The notes: generated from the letters alone by a model not told the origin. 64,000 bases of DNA from Paucilactobacillus vaccinostercus DSM 20634 (GCF_001436295.1 NZ_AYYY01000006.1:1-64000), one strand, 5' to 3'; counted from the first letter of the stretch, positions 1 to 8,673 are shown. Numbers and translations are program-made.

Positions 1-2
1 AC

Positions 3-48
3 AAAAGAGGAAGTTATGATAGTGCTTTTATCATAACTTCCTCTTTTT
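3..48. terminator. bidirectional intrinsic terminator
   Basis: An 18-bp near-perfect inverted repeat (left arm starts AAAAGAGGAAGTTATGAT) has an A-run on the left and a T-run on the right. It can end the minus-strand gene at 70-552 and any gene entering from the left. Confidence 0.85.
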
Positions 49-69
49 ATTAGAATTAACTTGTTAAAC

Positions 70-552
70 TTAAGCTGGCTGGTAAGTTCGCTGGTAATAC
101 CGGTCTTGACTGCTGTTAAAGCTTTCTAAGAACTTATAATCAGGTCCATGCTTCCAATCATTAAAGTCTTTTAATGTCGGCCACATGGTTAAAATAATAA
201 GTTCGTTAGATTCAAATTTATTTTCTAAAAGATAGGCCGCGATTAAGTTTTTTGGTGGATTATTTAATAAACTGTTGTTAACTGCTGACCGCAGCATTTT
301 TTGATCATCTAACTCAAGTTTAAAAAATTCAAAGTTTGAAAGGCCTCTGAATTCGTTACTACCACAATGTCCAAGCACACGGTATTCAACAGAAGACTGA
401 AAAATTGTTGGTTTATCAGATAGATCTAACAATTGAAGTTGTTGTTGAGTAGAATTGGACTGCAACAGTTTAAACTGTCTTTCAGGATGGCGTTTAATGA
501 CCGTTTCTAATACTTTTTTGCTCCCGAAAGTGGCACTTATTGTTTTTAGCAT
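70..552 (-). CDS. antibiotic biosynthesis monooxygenase (ABM)-like protein
   Basis: A 160-residue soluble protein. The C-terminal half (IILTMWPTLKDFNDWKHG) resembles the strand-helix pattern of ABM/HmoB/TRAP-type dimeric alpha-beta barrel proteins, some of which bind or degrade heme. The ATG at 552 is chosen because AAGGAGG lies 9 nt upstream; an in-frame TTG three codons earlier touches the ribosome site. It is monocistronic, divergent from the MBL-fold gene, and ends at the terminator at 3-48. The family assignment rests on the C-terminal motif only and the substrate is unknown. Confidence 0.6.
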   Translation of the reverse strand: MLKTISATFGSKKVLETVIKRHPERQFKLLQSNSTQQQLQLLDLSDKPTIFQSSVEYRVLGHCGSNEFRGLSNFEFFKLELDDQKMLRSAVNNSLLNNPPKNLIAAYLLENKFESNELIILTMWPTLKDFNDWKHGPDYKFLESFNSSQDRYYQRTYQPA

Positions 553-650
553 ATTGACCAACCTCCTTTGGTTTCTACTTCCATTATAGGTGTTTTAACT
601 TTTGAATGAAAATGATACCATCGAATTAGATCAAAATGGAGGATTAATAA

Positions 651-1391
651 ATGAAAATTACTGTTATTGGTTTTTACGGTGGCTATCCATATAATGGACA
701 AGCAACATCATCATATTTGGTTCAGAGTGATGACTTTAATTTGCTCTTAGATTGCGGTAGCGGGGCGCTTATTCAACTAGAGAAGGTGTTAGATCCCTTA
801 CAACTAGATGCTGTTATTCTATCTCATTATCATGCGGATCATATTGCTGATGTAGGGGTGTTACAACATTATTGGCAATTAAACCCAGGAGTCAAAAAGG
901 AACCACTTCTTCCCATTTACGGACACACGTTAGATATGGTTAATTTTAAGCGGTTAAATTGGCCAAATTCAACTCAGGCAATGCCATATGAAACTAACCA
1001 ACCACTAGATTTAGGTCCGTTTCGGATTACATTTTTACCCGTTCAACATCCAGTTGATGCATTTGCAATGCGAATAGTTGAAAAAAATTCGGGTAAAAAT
1101 TTTGTGTTTACAGCAGATACCCGTTATTTTTCTGAATTAGTAAAATTTGTTCAAGATACAGATTTGATGATTTCGGATACAAACTTTTTGAGTGAGCCTA
1201 AAGGTAGTAAGTGGCATTTGACGGTTCCAGAAACCGGCAAGATTGTTAATGAAGCCCATGTAAAACGGTTATTGATGTCACATCTGCCACAGAATGTGGC
1301 AGCCAGTGAGTTGGAAAAAAAGGCGCGAGAAGTCATTAAAGATGACATAACGGTTCAGTGTGCACAGACTAACTTATCAATCATTCTATAA
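651..1391 (+). CDS. MBL-fold metallo-hydrolase (YhfI / RNase Z-like)
   Basis: 246 residues. The metal-binding signature SHYHADH lies near residues 58-64, a TADTRY aspartate motif near 155, and a late histidine in LLMSHLPQ. This is the metallo-beta-lactamase fold closest in layout to B. subtilis YhfI and RNase Z-like hydrolases, which act on phosphodiester bonds. SD GGAGG lies 9 nt before the ATG. No terminator is evident directly after it. The exact substrate cannot be read from sequence. Confidence 0.75.
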   Translation: MKITVIGFYGGYPYNGQATSSYLVQSDDFNLLLDCGSGALIQLEKVLDPLQLDAVILSHYHADHIADVGVLQHYWQLNPGVKKEPLLPIYGHTLDMVNFKRLNWPNSTQAMPYETNQPLDLGPFRITFLPVQHPVDAFAMRIVEKNSGKNFVFTADTRYFSELVKFVQDTDLMISDTNFLSEPKGSKWHLTVPETGKIVNEAHVKRLLMSHLPQNVAASELEKKAREVIKDDITVQCAQTNLSIIL

Positions 1392-1683
1392 CTTATTGGC
1401 AATCATAGTAAAATCTTCAAGAAAAATTCATAAATAAAATCTTTTTATAAGCATTATTTTTAAAAGAATTGCGAACAACTGACTCATAGATGCATAATGC
1501 ATGAAATAGTGAATAACATGATATGTATTAGACTTATTTGTAAAAATAGTATATAAAAAAGTTTGACCTTTATTTTTATTTAATTAATAATAGTCTATTA
1601 ATCTTTGGCTGATTGGTGTATAATGTAATCACACAAGGGAATTACTTCATGACTTATCATGATGTTTCAAGGAGGCAATTACT
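1392..1683 (+). promoter_or_regulatory. AT-rich spx upstream region with two candidate promoters
   Basis: No gene is visible in these 292 bases. Candidate P1: TTGACC (1563-1568), 17-nt spacer, AATAAT (1586-1591). Candidate P2: perfect -10 TATAAT (1619-1624) without a clear -35. Multiple promoters are typical of spx genes. AAGGAGG directly precedes spx at about 1670-1676. Confidence 0.5.
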
Positions 1684-2085
1684 ATGGTTACACTTTATAC
1701 ATCTCCAAGTTGCACATCTTGTCGCAAAGCTCGTGCTTGGTTGCAAGAACATAATATTCCTTACACTGAACGTAATATTTTTTCTGAGCCTTTGACGATG
1801 GATGAAATTAAAATGATCCTTCGAATGACTGAAAATGGGACAGAGGAAATTATTTCGAAACGTTCAAAAGCATTTCAAAAACTTCACGTTGATTTAGACG
1901 ATCTTCCTATGAAGAGTCTGTACAATTTAATTCAAAAGAACCCCGGCTTATTGAGAAGACCAATTATCATTGATGATAAGCGGATTCAAGTGGGATACAA
2001 CGAAGATGAAATTCGTCGTTTCTTGCCCCGTGAGGTTCGTGCGTTAGAGTTAGCTAAGGCACGCAGAAAAGCAAACATGATGTAG
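1684..2085 (+). CDS. spx: redox-sensing transcriptional regulator Spx
   Basis: 133 residues of the ArsC/Spx family. The redox switch C10-T-S-C13 is intact, and Gly52, needed in B. subtilis Spx to contact the RNA polymerase alpha C-terminal domain, is conserved, as is Arg47. Under thiol stress Spx binds RNA polymerase and redirects transcription; it is kept low by ClpXP with the adaptor SpxH. An spxH gene lies at 5347-5982 and mecA follows directly, so the proteolytic control genes are linked. Strong SD AAGGAGG. A terminator follows. A cysteine-free paralogue lies at 46032-46463. Confidence 0.95.
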   Translation: MVTLYTSPSCTSCRKARAWLQEHNIPYTERNIFSEPLTMDEIKMILRMTENGTEEIISKRSKAFQKLHVDLDDLPMKSLYNLIQKNPGLLRRPIIIDDKRIQVGYNEDEIRRFLPREVRALELAKARRKANMM

Positions 2086-2092
2086 GAGAGAA

Positions 2093-2130
2093 ACGCCTGA
2101 TACTACTATTAAGTGTATCAGGTGTTTTTT
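2093..2130 (+). terminator. terminator after spx
   Basis: Inverted repeat ACGCCTGATAC / GTATCAGGTGT with an 11-nt loop followed by TTTTTT. Confidence 0.85.
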
Positions 2131-2208
2131 GTCAGCAAGAATCTTTACTTTTTGTCAAAAACAGTTAGAATATACAATAAATGTGGATTGAAAGGGGGCG
2201 CTTGAATA

Positions 2209-2901
2209 GTGGAAATGGAAAGAATCAATGAAAATACGATTCGTGTTTTAATTGGAAATGATGATTTAAGTGCGCGTGGAATTACCGTATTGGATTTATT
2301 AGGCAATCATCAGCAAATAGAAAGCTTCTTTTACAGTATTTTAGAGGAAGTGGATACAGAACATCAGTTCCAAGATAATGATTCTGTGACATTTCAAGTG
2401 TTGCCAAATAGAAATGGGTTAGAATTATTCATTAGCAAAAATGGAATTGATGATGATGAACAAAGTAGTGAAGATGAGGATGCTATTCATCAAGATGATA
2501 TTTCAGAATTTTTAAAGCGTCAGTTAGAACAGACAGATGCCGAGGATAAACGAAAAACAACGGTTGAAAATGACGGTGTTGACGATGCGTTAAATGACCA
2601 AAGTCTTGAAAAGAGCACAACGGTTATTCAACTCAATGATTTTGAGAGTATGGTACAGGTCGCACGTGTTTTAAAACTTGAAAATGCGGTGACAAATTTG
2701 TATCGTTATCGAGAAGCCTACTATCTTGAGGTCATTTTCTTTGTCGATTCAACAACGCCTGAAACAATTAAGGATGATCTTGCAATTGCGTATGAGTACG
2801 GACATAAGACAGAAATTAGTCCTGATGTTTTGAATGAACACGGCAAGTTGGTAATGGAGCAGTCTGCTTTGGAACTGACACGTTACTATTTTAATAAATA
2901 G
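2209..2901 (+). CDS. mecA: adaptor protein MecA
   Basis: 230 residues. The N-terminus MEMERINENTIRVLI matches the MecA substrate-recognition domain, a long acidic linker (about 80-130) follows, and the C-terminal half (about 140-230) is the ClpC-binding domain. MecA delivers substrates (ComK, ComX/sigma-X type competence regulators, ComS in Bacillus) to ClpCP. The GTG at 2209 is chosen: AAAGGGGG lies 10 nt upstream, and the family N-terminus begins at this codon rather than at the ATG two codons later. Followed by its own terminator. The competence gene coiA lies 1.4 kb downstream. Confidence 0.93.
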   Translation: MEMERINENTIRVLIGNDDLSARGITVLDLLGNHQQIESFFYSILEEVDTEHQFQDNDSVTFQVLPNRNGLELFISKNGIDDDEQSSEDEDAIHQDDISEFLKRQLEQTDAEDKRKTTVENDGVDDALNDQSLEKSTTVIQLNDFESMVQVARVLKLENAVTNLYRYREAYYLEVIFFVDSTTPETIKDDLAIAYEYGHKTEISPDVLNEHGKLVMEQSALELTRYYFNK

Positions 2902-2904
2902 ATG

Positions 2905-2942
2905 AGAGCCTTCTGTGAGAAATTTGCAGAAGGTTCTTTTAA
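2905..2942 (+). terminator. terminator after mecA
   Basis: 11-bp stem AGAGCCTTCTG / CAGAAGGTTCT (one G-U pair), then TTTTAATTTT. Confidence 0.85.
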
Positions 2943-3001
2943 TTTTAAAAAGAATGTAGTAATAACGCTGCGTTACAGTTTAAAATGAGAAAAAATGATA
3001 T

Positions 3002-3029
3002 TTGACAAATTTTAAAATGATGATATGAT
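3002..3029 (+). promoter_or_regulatory. promoter of the metA T-box leader
   Basis: TTGACA (3002-3007), 16-nt spacer, TATGAT (3024-3029). It ends shortly before the T-box RNA begins. Confidence 0.75.
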
Positions 3030-3044
3030 TATAGGCAAGTTAAG

Positions 3045-3320
3045 ATTTAATGACAATGAAAAGAAGAGTAGTAACACATCACTAGTACAGAGAGTCCCTG
3101 TTGGTGAGATGGAACATGGTGATTGTGTTATGAAGATGATCTTGGAGTCTGTTAGTTGGTGCGTTGGTGCTGACTAACCGGTTTGCAATCGATATGTTGC
3201 ACGAGTATTTTTGTACTTGATGAGTTATTGATTGTGAGATCAATAAAAATATGGGTGGTATCGCGAAGATCTTCGTCCCAAATAATCACGAATGTGGTTG
3301 TTGGGATGGAGATCTTTTTA
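3045..3320 (+). promoter_or_regulatory. T-box riboswitch, Met type, upstream of metA
   Basis: It contains the stem I start AGAGAG at about 3090, a specifier region GAAG-ATG (ATG at 3136-3138), the antiterminator T-box GGGTGGTATCGCG at 3253-3265, and a terminator whose arms (AAGATCTTCGTCCCA and TGGGATGGAGATCTT) pair fully if G-U pairs are allowed, followed by TTTTTA. The same GAAN-codon arrangement occurs in the other two T-boxes of this window. Uncharged tRNA-Met is expected to prevent termination and turn on metA. Confidence 0.9.
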
Positions 3321-3341
3321 TTTATAATGGAGGTGTGAATA

Positions 3342-4184
3342 ATGACTGAATTAAAGCAAAAATATGCTAAACAGTACATTTTAAATCAGTCTGGAACAGA
3401 GGCTGAACAAACATTAAATTTATTGGTGCTGAACATTATGCCTAATAAACTTGAAACCGAGGGCCAAATTCTTAACCTCAGTGCCGGATATTCTAAGAAT
3501 TTAAGTTTCACGTTCTTATATCCTCGAACACATCATTTTAAGTCGGATGTGTTGGAGCACTTACGAAAAATGTATGCCACTTTAGATGAAATTGCGGATG
3601 AGTATTTTGATGGTTTAATTATTACCGGAGCACCAGTGGAGACAATCGACTTCGAGCAAGTAGACTATTGGAATGAGTTTACTGACATTATTGATTGGGC
3701 CAAGACACATGTTAAACAGACCTTATATATTTGTTGGGCAGCTCAGGCAGGGCTTTATTATGAATATGGAATTCAAAAGCAGGACGTAAAAGAAAAAATA
3801 TTTGGGATTTTTAAGCATCATGCACTCGAAAAGGATCCCATTGTTGATGGATTGACGGGGACGTTTTATTTACCACATTCTCGTCATACAACGCTTAACT
3901 CAGCAGACATTGTTGCGCAACCAGAGTTGAAATTAATTTCAGAAAATATTAAAACTGGTCCCCAAATTATTGTTTCTAAAGACCATCGAAATACATTTAT
4001 TACTGGTCATCCGGAGTACAGTACCAATACCTTGGCTAATGAATATTTTCGGGATCAAAAGCAGGGGCTATCAATTGAATTACCTGAGAATTATTTCTAT
4101 GCTAATGATCCATCTCAACGTATTATTAATCAGTGGCATGAGGCCGGAATGAAAATTTTTGGAAATTGGCTTAATCAACTATAG
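3342..4184 (+). CDS. metA: homoserine O-acyltransferase MetA (probably acetyl-CoA specific)
   Basis: 280 residues, HTS/MetA family, first step of methionine synthesis from homoserine. Catalytic residues are visible: nucleophile C131 in LYICWAAQAG and H223/E225 in ITGHPEY; LPHSRHT lies near 177-183. In the specificity loop GAPVETIDFEQVDYW, residue 100 is Glu at the position where B. cereus MetA (acetyl-CoA) has Glu111 and E. coli MetA (succinyl-CoA) has Gly111. The product is therefore inferred to be O-acetylhomoserine although databases often name it succinyltransferase. It lacks about 20 N-terminal residues of the E. coli enzyme. Regulated by the preceding Met T-box; monocistronic. Confidence 0.92.
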   Translation: MTELKQKYAKQYILNQSGTEAEQTLNLLVLNIMPNKLETEGQILNLSAGYSKNLSFTFLYPRTHHFKSDVLEHLRKMYATLDEIADEYFDGLIITGAPVETIDFEQVDYWNEFTDIIDWAKTHVKQTLYICWAAQAGLYYEYGIQKQDVKEKIFGIFKHHALEKDPIVDGLTGTFYLPHSRHTTLNSADIVAQPELKLISENIKTGPQIIVSKDHRNTFITGHPEYSTNTLANEYFRDQKQGLSIELPENYFYANDPSQRIINQWHEAGMKIFGNWLNQL

Positions 4185-4193
4185 TAGTGACGG

Positions 4194-4220
4194 GTCGGTT
4201 ACTTAGTGACCGGCTTTTTT
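4194..4220 (+). terminator. terminator after metA
   Basis: CGGTTAC / GTGACCG stem with a 3-nt loop, extended by G-U and G-C pairs, then TTTTTT. Confidence 0.8.
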
Positions 4221-4266
4221 GATGCTAATAATTGCAGTTATCGTACTTTAATTATGAGGTGAGGGT

Positions 4267-5328
4267 ATGATAATTGGTATTTGCAACGGCAGACGAATAG
4301 TCGCTTCTAAAAAATTGAAACGACAGAACTTTTTTTGCCCAATATGTGGTGAACCAGTGGTCCTTCGGGCAGGGAAAGTTAAGATGGCTCATTTTGCGCA
4401 TCGCAAAAATACGAACTGCGCCAGTAGTGAAGGTGAAACGCAAGAACATTTACTTGGAAAAAAGCAACTTTATCACTGGACAGCAAAGAAGGGGCTTAGG
4501 CCGCGTTATGAAGTGTATTTGAGTGAAATACAGCAGCGGCCAGACATTCTTTTATCGAAGGAAAATGGAACGCAAATTGCGCTAGAGTTTCAATGTAGTC
4601 CGTTATCAATAGAGCGATTAATGCAGCGTAATCAGGGGTACAAACAATTACATATTCAGGTGTGGTGGATATTAGGTGCACCGTATTTGAAACAAAAACT
4701 GTCGGCGACCAAACGTGCACAATTTATGCAATTAGTGCACGGACAATTGGTTATTTTGTATTGGTCGACAGCAGATAACAGGCTTGTTGTTTGGCAACCG
4801 CTAGAGAACTTGACTTGGAATGTAAGTGAGGCTCGGTTAAACAATGTTCAGTTAATTAGTCAGACCAGAGCGCTTCAACAGCAGGTTATGAGAGCAGATG
4901 CTCAAATTCAAGAAATTCAACAACGTTGTTATCTTCAAGGGCATAGTGTTGTGGAGATTCCACTCGTGTGTCACGCATGGAACAAAACAGTTTTGCCCCT
5001 CAAGGTTTCTCCCATCATTTGGCGTACCACATTACTGTTAAAACTTGAATGTTACCAAATTGGAGAACAGTGGCACGTACAAGAATGGCTTGAATTGTTG
5101 GTAGCTGAGTCTGAAGAGCAGTGGCTACAATTTGCCTGCTTGGCGCCTGAACAGGAAGAAAAATTACGATTAAGTTTGAGTCGGACATATACCCGAAGAT
5201 TGTTAGAGGCTCGAATTATAAGGTATCATCAGGGAATAGTAACGCTTTGCCGACGAGCGGAATGGTTTACAAGTTACGAGCAAAAAATAAATTATTTAAG
5301 TCGGTGCACTAAAAAAAGCAATCACTAA
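4267..5328 (+). CDS. coiA: competence protein CoiA
   Basis: 353 residues. An N-terminal zinc-finger-like FFCPICGEP (C24, C27) and HFAHRK are followed by the CoiA nuclease-like core: QEHLLGK near 59-65, RPDILL (D93) and ALEFQCS (E107, Q109), which resembles a PD-(D/E)xK arrangement. CoiA is needed for transformation after DNA uptake. SD GAGGTGAGG precedes the ATG. Its stop codon (5326-5328) lies in the loop of the hairpin that terminates the convergent spxH gene. Confidence 0.9.
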   Translation: MIIGICNGRRIVASKKLKRQNFFCPICGEPVVLRAGKVKMAHFAHRKNTNCASSEGETQEHLLGKKQLYHWTAKKGLRPRYEVYLSEIQQRPDILLSKENGTQIALEFQCSPLSIERLMQRNQGYKQLHIQVWWILGAPYLKQKLSATKRAQFMQLVHGQLVILYWSTADNRLVVWQPLENLTWNVSEARLNNVQLISQTRALQQQVMRADAQIQEIQQRCYLQGHSVVEIPLVCHAWNKTVLPLKVSPIIWRTTLLLKLECYQIGEQWHVQEWLELLVAESEEQWLQFACLAPEQEEKLRLSLSRTYTRRLLEARIIRYHQGIVTLCRRAEWFTSYEQKINYLSRCTKKSNH

Positions 5329-5338
5329 TGTGACTGCT
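5311..5338 (-). terminator. spxH terminator overlapping the coiA 3' end
   Basis: Hairpin AGCAATCAC / GTGACTGCT at 5318-5338; on the minus strand it is followed by seven T (5317-5311). On the plus strand no T-run follows, so it serves spxH only. Confidence 0.75.
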
Positions 5339-5346
5339 TGGTTAAC

Positions 5347-5982
5347 TTATAGAACATGTAGATTTGGATGGTGCCTTTGAATGAGCGATTCTGCAAACGA
5401 GCGAGCTGACTGTTTGGTATCCAATCCGTGTTCACGATACAGATCGAGTAGTGTGTAATAATCAAAATCATTGATTAAGATTCCGTCATCATCGTTTCGT
5501 GTGTCGAACACGACGGCAGACGATGGGGCTTCGATGCCCATCTCATTTGCCATTTTTTGGTCATCATGAAACGATTTTAGCGCCAAAGAGGAGCGCCGAT
5601 CTTCATTGAACATTTCTAAGTCAAGATGAACTTTTTCAGCGACCTGCGCGCCCAAGTTTTGAGTGTAGTTGCTATTCTGGTTAACTAACTGTTGTTGAAG
5701 TGACAGTAGGAATGATCGACCACGTTTACGACCTTGAAAGAGTGCGGCTTTGTAGTCCATGATAATTTGAAAAATAGTATCGGATACATTATTTCTGGTT
5801 TGCAGATCATGGGCGTTCAATCGATGAGATTCAAGGGTGTTATCAATTGTTTGCATGTTTAGCAAGGGAACGAATTGGTAGGCAATATGGCCATCAATTT
5901 CATTTTCCAGTTTGAGTACATCGTTTTCACAACGCATGCAGCGTGTTCCCAATGGGTTCACAAATAAGTATAGTTCAAGCAC
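5347..5982 (-). CDS. spxH: ClpXP adaptor SpxH (YjbH), DsbA-like
   Basis: 211 residues from the chosen start. The N-terminus MLELYLFVNPLGTRCMRC carries a thioredoxin-fold-like C15-x-x-C18, and the rest matches the DsbA/YjbH family. In Bacillus and Staphylococcus it binds Spx and promotes its ClpXP degradation. The GTG at 5982 is preferred because CGAGGAGGA lies 7 nt upstream; an upstream in-frame ATG at 6003 has no spaced SD. Convergent with coiA. A 14-bp perfect palindrome lies about 26 nt upstream of the start. Confidence 0.88.
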   Translation of the reverse strand: MLELYLFVNPLGTRCMRCENDVLKLENEIDGHIAYQFVPLLNMQTIDNTLESHRLNAHDLQTRNNVSDTIFQIIMDYKAALFQGRKRGRSFLLSLQQQLVNQNSNYTQNLGAQVAEKVHLDLEMFNEDRRSSLALKSFHDDQKMANEMGIEAPSSAVVFDTRNDDDGILINDFDYYTLLDLYREHGLDTKQSARSFAESLIQRHHPNLHVL

Positions 5983-6007
5983 AGTAAATCCTCCTCGAAT
6001 CATCAGT

Positions 6008-6021
6008 TAGTTTATAAACTA
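6008..6021. promoter_or_regulatory. 14-bp perfect palindrome upstream of spxH
   Basis: TAGTTTATAAACTA is its own reverse complement and sits in the spxH 5' region (spxH starts at 5982, minus strand). It could be an operator or part of a -10 region; the regulator is unknown. Confidence 0.4.
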
Positions 6022-6258
6022 GACTACTTAACTAATTGCAACTTAACTTTACCAAAGTTTATGTAAAATACAATTTAAATGCTTATTACAACTATGTAGA
6101 TCTGTGACAACGTATGTCAGTACTTAGCATTTGTATTTTGCCAAATTCAGCGTGAAATGTAAAGCGATTTGTGGAAATCCTGAATGTGGTGGCTTATGGG
6201 CAGTCAGAAGTAATGAGGTATGATAAAATAGAATGCGAAGACGAAGGAAGGCGACACA

Positions 6259-6948
6259 ATGGTAGAGGATTGGCGACATTTTTTATTACCATATCAACAA
6301 GCAGTTGATGAATTAAAAATTAAATTACGTGGGATGCGTAAACAATTTCAAGATTTGAATCAACATGCACCAATTGAATTTGTAACTGGCAGGGTGAAAC
6401 CAGTTGATAGTATTAAAGAGAAGATGGTTCGTCGGCATATTGAGGATGGCCGGTTGGAACAAGATATGCAAGATATTGCAGGTCTTCGAATTATGTGTCA
6501 ATTTGTGGAAGATATCTATCAAGTAGTCAACCTTTTAAGACAGCGAAGTGATATGACTATTTTGGAGGAACGCGATTATATTTCGAGTGCCAAACCGAGT
6601 GGTTATCGATCCTATCATATCGTAATCGAATATCCTGTGCAGTTAGTAACAGGAGAGAAAAAATTATTGGCCGAAATTCAAGTGAGAACGTTAGCGATGA
6701 ATTTTTGGGCAACAATTGAGCATTCCTTGAACTATAAGTATCAAGGGGCATTTCCTGAAGAGTTGAGCGCACGGTTGCAGCGGGCTGCAGAGGCTGCGTT
6801 CAAGTTAGATAATGAGATGTCAGAAATTCGAGAGGAAATTCAAGAAGCGCAGAACCTATTTTCGTACGGAAAAAGTAATGCGTGGTCTAGTCAGGAACAT
6901 AGCGATCAAGAACAGCAAGATGATAACGGTCAGCATGGTCCCCATTAA
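6259..6948 (+). CDS. relQ: small alarmone synthetase RelQ (YjbM-type GTP pyrophosphokinase)
   Basis: 229 residues, a stand-alone RelA/SpoT synthetase domain without hydrolase or TGS/ACT domains, as in RelQ. Family motifs include GRVKPVDSIKEKM, DIAGLRIMC, SAKPSGYRSYH and EIQVRTLAMNFWATIEH. It makes (p)ppGpp/pGpp from GTP or GDP and ATP. The C-terminal tail is acidic and Gln-rich. First gene of an apparent operon with nadK, the pseudouridine synthase and mgtE, an order conserved in Firmicutes (yjbM-nadK-yjbO-mgtE). SD GAAGGAAGG. Confidence 0.92.
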   Translation: MVEDWRHFLLPYQQAVDELKIKLRGMRKQFQDLNQHAPIEFVTGRVKPVDSIKEKMVRRHIEDGRLEQDMQDIAGLRIMCQFVEDIYQVVNLLRQRSDMTILEERDYISSAKPSGYRSYHIVIEYPVQLVTGEKKLLAEIQVRTLAMNFWATIEHSLNYKYQGAFPEELSARLQRAAEAAFKLDNEMSEIREEIQEAQNLFSYGKSNAWSSQEHSDQEQQDDNGQHGPH

Positions 6949-6970
6949 GATGTGTTAAGAGGAAAGACAA

Positions 6971-7780
6971 ATGCGAATTGCAATTTTTAGTAATCCAACT
7001 GGTGGTTCCGTTAAGGTAACCAAAGAATTAACAACCAAATTAAATCAGGCTCATTTGACAATCGACAATGAACATCCAGACGTTGTTTTAACAGTCGGTG
7101 GAGACGGGACACTTTTGTCTGCTTTTCATCATTATTGGCAGCAATTGGATCGTATTCGTTTTGTGGGCATTCATACGGGGCACCTGGGGTTTTACACGGA
7201 TTGGCGTGATTTTGAAGTTGATCAGCTAGTTGAAAGCTTGAAGAAAGATACTGGTCAGCAAGTGACCTATCCACTCGTGGACGTGGACATTACCTATTCT
7301 GACGGAACAGTCAAACATTTTATTGCGCTTAATGAATCGACTGTTAAAAAAGCAGTTAATACACTCGTTTGTGATATCTACATTAAGGGTAAACTGTTTG
7401 AACGTTTTCGTGGGGATGGTCTGTGCATTTCAACGCCGACCGGTTCAACCGGTTACAATAAGTCGATCGGTGGTGCGGTTATGGATCCGAGTTTGATTGG
7501 CATCCAGTTGGGTGAGATCGCGTCGATAAACAATCGTGTTTTCCGCACATTAGGGTCGCCGATAATTGTGGGGCAGGATCAATACGTTGATCTGGTGCTT
7601 AAAACAGACGATCGGTTAATTGTTAGCTGTGATCAATTACAAGCTCACGATTTGGATAACCCGCATCGAATTCAGAAGTTACATTATCAAATTTCGAAAA
7701 GTAAAATTGCATTTGCACGTTATCGACATACTAGCTTTTGGCAACGTGTTGATGAGGCCTTCATTGGTGGTGTCAAGTGA
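6971..7780 (+). CDS. nadK: NAD kinase
   Basis: 269 residues. The signature GGDGTLLSAF (43-52, catalytic Asp45), the NE pair at 121-122 and the second loop GDGLCISTPTGSTGYNKS (148-165) are present. It phosphorylates NAD to NADP with ATP or polyphosphate in the cytosol. It lies 22 nt after relQ and overlaps the next gene by 4 nt (GTGA), so it is probably translationally coupled. Confidence 0.95.
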   Translation: MRIAIFSNPTGGSVKVTKELTTKLNQAHLTIDNEHPDVVLTVGGDGTLLSAFHHYWQQLDRIRFVGIHTGHLGFYTDWRDFEVDQLVESLKKDTGQQVTYPLVDVDITYSDGTVKHFIALNESTVKKAVNTLVCDIYIKGKLFERFRGDGLCISTPTGSTGYNKSIGGAVMDPSLIGIQLGEIASINNRVFRTLGSPIIVGQDQYVDLVLKTDDRLIVSCDQLQAHDLDNPHRIQKLHYQISKSKIAFARYRHTSFWQRVDEAFIGGVK

Positions 7781-8658
7781 AATTTTCTTGGACCTATTTA
7801 GAAGATGCACCTATTCGTGTGCGGACCTTTTTAGCCTTTAACGAAGTAAGTCGTGCTCTGATTGTAGTTGCTAAGTATCATGGCGGTGATATTTTATTAG
7901 ATGGTGAGCATGTTTTTACAACGGTAATGATGCATAAGGGGCAGACTGTGACGCTAGTATTGCCGGATGAAAAGGGCAGTGATACAGTTGATCGTTGTGA
8001 CGAACCAATCGATATTTTGTATGAAGATCAAGACTACCTAGTGCTTAATAAACCGGCGGGGGTTGCGTCAGTTCCTGCACACCATGTTGTCACTGCGGAC
8101 AGCTTGGTTAATCGGGTGAAGGGATACTATTTACGTCAGCATTACGCAAACCAGGTCACCCATATTGCGACGCGATTAGATAAGGATACGAGCGGGATTG
8201 TTGTGTTTCCTAAGCATCATTTTGCGCACAGCGTAATGGACAAGCAGCTTAAAAAACACATGGTTCAAAAGGACTATGTTGCAATTGTAAGCGGTCGGTT
8301 GGTTGCCGACCATGGTTTAATAGATGCACCGATAGGAAGAGATCCTGAATCGTTCGTTAAACGTCAGGTGTTGCGTGATGGGAAGCCGTCTGAAACTGAG
8401 TATTGGGTAGTTAAACGAATGCCAGCAGCAACGGTCGTCAAAATTCGTTTGCATACGGGACGAACACATCAAATACGAGTTCATATGGCATATTTAGGTC
8501 ATCCTCTGGTTGGTGATCAAATGTATGCTGGGCCACAATGGATTGCTCGGCAGGCACTACACTGCGAACGAATTAAATTTTATAGTCCATTCAAGCAACA
8601 GTGGATTGAAATTAGATGTCCCTTGGCAGATGATATACAGCAAGTACTGAATTCTTAA
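7777..8658 (+). CDS. RluA/RluD-family pseudouridine synthase (YjbO-type)
   Basis: 293 residues. A short N-terminal S4-like region (about 1-70) precedes the catalytic domain with NKPAGVASVP and the family signature RLDKDTSG, whose D135 is the catalytic aspartate; RTHQIRVHMAYLGHPLVGD follows. It isomerises uridine in rRNA or tRNA; the exact site cannot be assigned from sequence. GTG start overlapping the nadK stop codon. Confidence 0.88.
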   Translation: MKFSWTYLEDAPIRVRTFLAFNEVSRALIVVAKYHGGDILLDGEHVFTTVMMHKGQTVTLVLPDEKGSDTVDRCDEPIDILYEDQDYLVLNKPAGVASVPAHHVVTADSLVNRVKGYYLRQHYANQVTHIATRLDKDTSGIVVFPKHHFAHSVMDKQLKKHMVQKDYVAIVSGRLVADHGLIDAPIGRDPESFVKRQVLRDGKPSETEYWVVKRMPAATVVKIRLHTGRTHQIRVHMAYLGHPLVGDQMYAGPQWIARQALHCERIKFYSPFKQQWIEIRCPLADDIQQVLNS

Positions 8659-8673
8659 TGTTTTGAGGGATTA

